The notes under the pieces are model-generated. The model did not search any database. It saw only the letters and a list, made by a program, of their open reading frames with translations, and was not told where the DNA came from. This document shows positions 58,593-64,000 of a stretch of DNA of 64,000 bases, piece by piece. Source of the stretch: Ianthella basta. Its lineage: Eukaryota; Porifera; Demospongiae; Verongiida; Ianthellidae. Within the stretch, counting starts at the first letter, position 1. Each line of letters opens with the position of its first letter. The stretch is from contig OZ025884.1 of assembly GCA_964019415.1 (NCBI GenBank), positions 6,713,441-6,777,440 of the forward strand, in the 5' to 3' direction. A program made the translations under genes and the position numbers.

Positions 58593-58935
58593 AGATGAAC
58601 AGCCACTGTAACTAACCATCAGTGATAAACACACATGTACTGCATCACCTTCACACCCATATAGGTGGACACTCCTCACTATAAAGTAAAGGAGAGACTA
58701 AGCCTATAGCTATGTACATGCATACATTCATTGTGCATTCTATCTGTCCTTTTAATGACCCTATATAGAACAAAGATTACAACATTTGTTACATGCAAGG
58801 CCATTTGTGGTGTAGAGTTTCAGCATTCAAATTCCACATATCATTAACCTGTGTCAGTTAATACATGTACGCTATATTGTACTGCAGCGTGGGTGTCGGG
58901 GGGGGGGGGGGGGGACAATTGTACTTGGTATCACA
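58593..58935. other. Spacer between the satellite and the PDZ gene
   Basis: Includes the 3' UTR of the PDZ gene (minus) and a G16 run at about 58898-58914. Nothing else recognised. Confidence 0.4.
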
Positions 58936-61900
58936 TCACGAAACCTTCACAAATTCTGCCGAACGCAGCAACATTTGGACCTTGCCTGGGGGCACTGTCT
59001 TCAGGTACTCAATAGCCTCTCGGTGCGTGAGGTTGTCAAAGCTACGGCCATTGACTTCCAGGATCTGATCGTGCTTGAAGACCTGTCCTTTGCCGCTGAT
59101 CCTCCAGGGAACACGTCTCGCACAATGAACGGCTTGGGTTGGTCTTTGCCACCAACAATCTTCATTCCCAATCCTGTGGGGCCCTTAACCAGCTCAACCA
59201 GCTTCACACCGTGTCGAGGGCCAATGTCACGGGGTAGGGATGCAGTGCTGGTATCCAACTGGTCCTCTGTGATGGAATGGAGGGAGCTCGTGGAATCAGA
59301 AAGCTTCTGGCGTGTAGACTGGATCGAAGTTACAGAGTCCGAACGTCTCTGGCGCCTCCTTAGGGTCCCAGCACTGGGCGACTGTCGGGGTTTGGGTGTG
59401 GTTGGTGGGGAGGAATCCCTGGACCCTCCTTGTGAGGCAGGGAGCGAGGCAAGAGGCGTGCCAGTAGCAGAGCCTGTCAGAAGAGGGCGTCTAGCAATGA
59501 TGAGCTGCACAAGCTGACCCGTAGCCCTGAGGACATCGGTAGCCTGTGTCTTGTTCATCCCTGCCAGGCTGCACTCATTGACGAACATGACCCTATCCCC
59601 CTTCTTCAGTCGGCCATCTCTCCCAGAAACAGACTCTGGCACAATCTTCTTCACCTGCAGTGGACATCAACAGAACTGGAACAGTAAGCTACAAATAAGG
59701 ATTACATCCAATGACAGGCAAGGAAAGAGGAGTTAGAGTATATTATGTCATTAGTACATTCTCACCAGACCAGAAATATGCAGTATTCTTCAAAAAATGA
59801 AACCCATCACATCAGAGCATCCCTTATAAGGCGATTCTACTCTCCATTTATCATCAAATGCCCATGTCACACTGATGAGTCTGTAATTGCACTTACAAAG
59901 ATGTCTGGGGTGATGCTGTCTCCACCGGCGATGACAAAACCGAGTGTTTCACCTGGCTTCTTGAAGAGCTCCACTGCATATACCTCCTCCCCATCCCTAG
60001 CGGAGCGAACAGCCTGCTCTTCCACAGTGAGAGAGCGCTTGTCAAAATCATCCAAATCAGCAACGCTGGATGTGCAAGATGAGTACTTGATGTCTGGAAT
60101 AGAAGTGTCCAGAAGGACATCTGCATCGGGGAGTGGTGACCCAGGTATGGGAGGGAGAACCTCTTCGCTGGAGGAGCGAGTGGAGACCCTCGGCTGATCC
60201 ATAGCATCCGTGCTGTTGCTGCAGAAGCTGTTGATGCTACTGCCGGTCAGTGACTTCTTCATTGCTGCTCCACTGGAGGGACGCAGGGCGAGGGTGGACG
60301 AGCTCCGTTTCCTCTGAGCTACGACCATCAGTGTCTCCGGTGCTGCATTCACGACGCCTTGTGCCTCCTTCCAAGTGAGGCCAACCAAGCACTCATTGCC
60401 ACACATGATCAGCTGGTCTCCAGGGCGCAACCTGCCACACTTGTCAGCGGGGGAGCCTGTCTGGATGGAGTGTATGTACACGTATTGCTGGGGCATGTCA
60501 CTGCCACCCTGGATAGTGATACCAAGGGGACGTCCCTGGCGAGTAATCTATGGGCGGAGACAAGGAAGACAACCGCAGATGCTGTGATCAAACAATGGCA
60601 AAAAGGGCAGTAAATTGCACAATGCAGTATGAGAGTTCACTCAATCAACCATACACTGCATGGTGGGAAGTGCTTGTGGGAGAATATATTCATGATTGTC
60701 GAGGAAAGCAGTGTGTGTGTGTGTTGTCTAAATGCTGCCATTGTACAGGGGTGTGGTTCATCTTCATCTGCTGCAGTAAGGCCTCATTCAGGATCAGAAA
60801 AGTGCTTCTCCACTTACCTCAGCTTCAATAACTTTCTCCTCTTCTACTGCGGACACAGGCTCTTGAGCTGAGACCAATGGCTGTTCCCCAGTGGGTGGGG
60901 GTGGGGGAGCCTCAGGCTCTGGTGTTGGGGGGACTGGAGACACCTCTGGGACAGGCTCATGCCCTGGAGGTGGGAGTGGCACTGGTTTGGCGGGGGGCGG
61001 GGGACCAACACCTTCTGTCAAACTGGTGACGTTGGATGGTGGTGCCATGGCAACAACATGAACTGGTCCACGTGGAAGTGACTTGATCAATTCGTTAGCA
61101 TGAGCTGTAGACTTTGGAGTGTGCTTGTTTACTGACAGCAACCAATCACCGACCCTGCATTGGGTGGTAGAGGGGAGGGTGAATGAGGATCAGAGTCCTT
61201 CAGCTACAGTCCACGAGTATGCTGGAAGTAACATGCACATTATGCCACATCAATGCAGCAAATACCTGACTCAGGATTCCCCCCCCCCCCCATCCCTCCC
61301 TCCCTCCCCTCCCCTCCCCTCCCTCCACCTCACTTTAAGGACTTGCTGAAAGGACTCCTGGACTGCAGTGCCTTCACCACCACAGCTCCAGTGCTGTCCT
61401 CCCCTGCAGTCAGACCGAGCGAGAAGAACCCTTTAGTAGCCTCCACCAAGAAAGGACCCTTGTTCACTCTCTTCCGTGGCAGTTCCTCGTCCTCAGCCTC
61501 CTGAGGCAGCTGGTCACTCTCTGCAGCAGAGGCCTGAGGCAGCTGGTCACTCTCTGCAGCAGAGGCCTGGAGGGGGCCAACCATAGCAGGCAGGGCTGAG
61601 GGATGGTCCACTTGTCCACCAATGTGCAATGGTGGAAGCATTCTATTATCTTCATCTGCACTGAACTCCTCTTCATCAGCTGGAGAGGGCGGCACTATCC
61701 CAGGAGGCGCCTCCACTGGCAGGTCGGGTGGAGGGCCAGAAGGAGGTGGCCCCACATCTGGGGCTGCAAAAGTGTCAATCTCTTGCAACGTAGCCTCAAC
61801 AGGAACTGAACTGGTTACTGACTCCATGGCAAGCGGTGACAAAGTGTCAGAGGACTTCCTAAAGGCGGTATACCCTTCAAGTGCTTCTGGCATCGAAGCA

Positions 61901-63978
61901 GGTCTTTCCTGTTGGATGATGGCCAGGGTGCCAGACCTACGGGAAAGGAGACTTGGTAAGGCTGACTTCCGCACTTCCGGGTCATGGTTGCGAAGCGGTT
62001 GCACCCTCTTCTGGTCTGCCACTGAGGGGAAGGTAGAAGCAGAATGACGCTGTGCGCCACTAGCCTCTGCTCCATCATCTGACGTGACCGACAACACGCT
62101 CAAGCTGCCCCCATAGCTCCCGCTTCCCAGGGAGTAAATGGACGAGGTTGCATCCACGTCATAGAGGGGGTCTCTGAGGATCTCCAGGGTACACTCTTTT
62201 GCATTAGTCTTCAGTTCGTCCAGTACTGCGGCGTGTGTGAGGCCATGTAGAGACTTTCCGTTCACAGACAGCAGTCTGTCGCCAGGTCTCAGCTGACCAT
62301 CACGATCAGCCAGACTGCGAGGGAGAATCCGGCGGATCTGGTGGTAGCCAGTGGTGGGCCCTGCACTGGATACCACAGTGACTCCCAGTCCAGTCCTGGG
62401 TTTCTTTTGAAGGCTGATTGTCAGTCTCTCAAACCGTACCGGGATTCCATGCTCATCCACCTCCTCCTCTTCCCCATTGCCACTCTCCTTCCCACTCCTG
62501 ACACTATCCTGTGAGGCTCCTTGCAACTCTGACTCAATTTTCATCTTTCGCACAGCACTGTTGGCAGCTAGGTGTTCTGGCTCCCCTTCCCTCGTTGTCA
62601 TGGAAACCTCGTCAATGCTCTCATCCAGTAGGGAGGGTGGCCTGATCTCCTCCTGTTCCTCATGCCAGTCTACCGCATATGAAACCACTATGGACATGCC
62701 TGAAGACGCCTTTGACACAGGGCGTGAAGAGTTGTGACCAGCTGGTGGAGTTCTCCTCAGTTGGGGAGGCAGCAGTGAGGGCTGTAGCTCTCCCCGTCCC
62801 ACTTCATTGATTGACGTACCACTTGATGAAGCTGTCAGGATCATAGGAGTAGCAGCCTCTAGAGCCACTGTTCCCTCCTCCTGATCACCCCTCCTCAGTG
62901 ACTGTGCAGCTGCGTTCCGTTCTTCTGCGTGAGGAGGCTTCAATCTCCGTCCGTCCAGTGTGGCAACAGTGCCTGCGGCCATGCTGCTCACCGATTCCCT
63001 GATGATAGTGGGATGGTCAGCCAGTTCATCATCAGTGCTGTCCAGAACTGCCTCAGATGAACACGACTTTGACTTCATCCCAGCTTCATCCCTAGTTCCA
63101 GAAGAACCTTCGTCATCAGAAAGGTCTGGTATGGTTCCCCTTCCATGTTCATCTTCCTTTCCAAAAGAAGGGACTAGCTTGATTCTGGCGCCAGGAGCAG
63201 GACTGCCGTGGAGTGGTGGAGGGAGACTAGAGTCAGTCTTGTCAGACTTAGCCAGTGAGTTCTGACTAGTCACCAGTGACTGCATGTGCTCAGGAGCAGA
63301 GCGAGCGATGGTGAGGTGGGCCACTCCCGAGATGCTCCGAAGCACAGAAATGACTTCTGAGTGGTTCAGTCCAAGTATGGACTGGCCATTCACCTCCAGA
63401 ACTTCATCGCCCCTCTCAATTCCACCTTCAAGGAATGCAGGGCCATCCCTCTCCACAGCCGTCACCAATGCACCACGAAGGGGTGTGTCCTGACCACCAA
63501 GGATGGTCATGCCGAAGCCATCTGGTCCTCTGTGGATGCTGACAGTCTCGGTGATGAAGGACACAGTAGAAGTGGCACTCAGGGCACTAAAGTTGCGTGA
63601 GAGGCCCCTCAGTTCCTTGCCAGCATAGACACCAGAGGTCCCTGCACTAGTAAAGAGAGCCTGCATGTCCTGGAGGTTATTCCGCAGGCCTCCCTTGCTG
63701 ATAACGTCATAGGTGGAGAATGATGCTGACGACAGACGTGAACCGGGAGGAAGCACGCCCCCTGCCACACCCCCCTCCATTGGAGCCTCCTTGGTGCGTC
63801 TCTCCCCTGGGAGGTGGGTGAGGGACACTGCGGTTGGCAAGTCCCGTTCAGGAGGTGGGAGGTCTCTAACGGGCTCGATCTCTTCGTCTGAACTGGAAAG
63901 GTCTGAATCATCCACTCTACTGTGCCGGCTGGTGTCAATGACATAGGAAGAAGAAGGACGAGTCTCCCTGGGCTTCAC
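58936..63978 (-). CDS. Multi-PDZ scaffold protein (5' end outside window)
   Basis: A scaffold of MUPP1/PATJ or PTPN13-like type that gathers membrane and polarity proteins. Exons are 61334-63978, 60818-61154, 59897-60547 and 58936-59654; more lie beyond the right edge. Six PDZ domains are visible in order: GPDGFGMTILGGQDTPLRGA ... GDEVLEVNGQSILGLNHSE; TGLGVTVVSSAGPTTGYHQI ... GDRLLSVNGKSLHGLTH; FSLGLTAGEDSTGAVVV ... VGDWLLSVN, split by an intron; RPLGITIQGGSDMPQQY ... GDQLIMCGNECLVGLTW; ETLGFVIAGGDSITPDIF ... GDRVMFVNECSLAGMN, split by an intron; and TGLGMKIVGGKDQPKPF ... HDQILEVNGRSFDNLTH. Linkers are Ser/Pro-rich. In the last domain the frame shifts at about 59090 (GCAAAGGACAGG): the second half is intact but one frame off. 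Sequence error or a real indel cannot be told apart here. Confidence 0.85.
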
Positions 63979-64000
63979 CTGCAGAGAGACAAGCACAGGG

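Noticed and set aside
57235-58679. Open frames of 400-450 codons on both strands across 57.2-58.7 kb
   Set aside because: They arise from a 21-bp satellite whose period keeps several frames open; products are pure heptad repeats with no domain, start context or splice partner.

Overview
This is a gene-dense, intron-rich animal (metazoan) nuclear genome fragment. Every confidently named gene is eukaryotic and most are typical of animals: ORC3, PMS1, INTS14, ABHD17, an AF9/ENL-type YEATS protein, a PWWP3A/MUM1 homologue, an MTMR10-type dead myotubularin, TEP1, a receptor guanylate cyclase and a multi-PDZ scaffold. Short GT-AG introns, tight head-to-head genes and very frequent (AC/GT)n tracts suggest a compact invertebrate genome. 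A sponge is my best guess, but that is inference. I saw no tRNA, rRNA, CRISPR array, retrovirus-like element or LINE.

Layout, left to right. A minus-strand OCRE-domain (AGGF1-like) fragment at 386-1177 faces PUS10 (+, 1419-3195), followed by RPS6 (+, 3463-4514). Converging on RPS6 is a minus-strand protein with tandem CENP-B/pogo-type HTH modules (4674-6500). A 24-coding-exon receptor guanylate cyclase (+) fills 7017-15663. A small PWWP protein (minus) lies at 16103-17169.

The centre of the window is ORC3 (minus, 17472-33304, 21 coding exons). All exon junctions were checked for phase and give a 727-residue protein. One ORC3 intron of about 9.5 kb (21550-31015) contains a complete TEP1-like gene (22151-30247) on the same strand, with a single 2,698-codon coding exon. 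ORC3 and PMS1 (+, 33350-36683) start 45 bp apart on opposite strands.

Then come INTS14 (minus, 36958-39303), ABHD17 (minus, 39533-41209), a single-exon LRR protein (+, 41361-42140), an AF9/ENL-like YEATS protein (minus, 42586-44134), a PWWP3A-like protein (minus, 44508-47697), an MTMR10-like pseudophosphatase (minus, 47855-53448), an unrecognised multi-pass membrane protein (+, 54698-57171), a 1.3-kb 21-bp satellite (57292-58592), and a multi-PDZ scaffold (minus, 58936-63978) whose 5' end is outside the window.

The genes do not form one pathway. Recurring themes are replication and repair (ORC3, PMS1, PWWP3A), chromatin reading (PWWP, YEATS), RNA modification, processing and RNP assembly (PUS10, INTS14, TEP1), and membrane or phosphoinositide signalling (receptor cyclase, ABHD17, MTMR10, PDZ scaffold). 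The most unusual features are the same-strand nesting of TEP1 in ORC3, the EGF-bearing receptor cyclase, the multi-HTH transposase-derived protein, and several minisatellites that begin exactly at a splice donor or stop codon.
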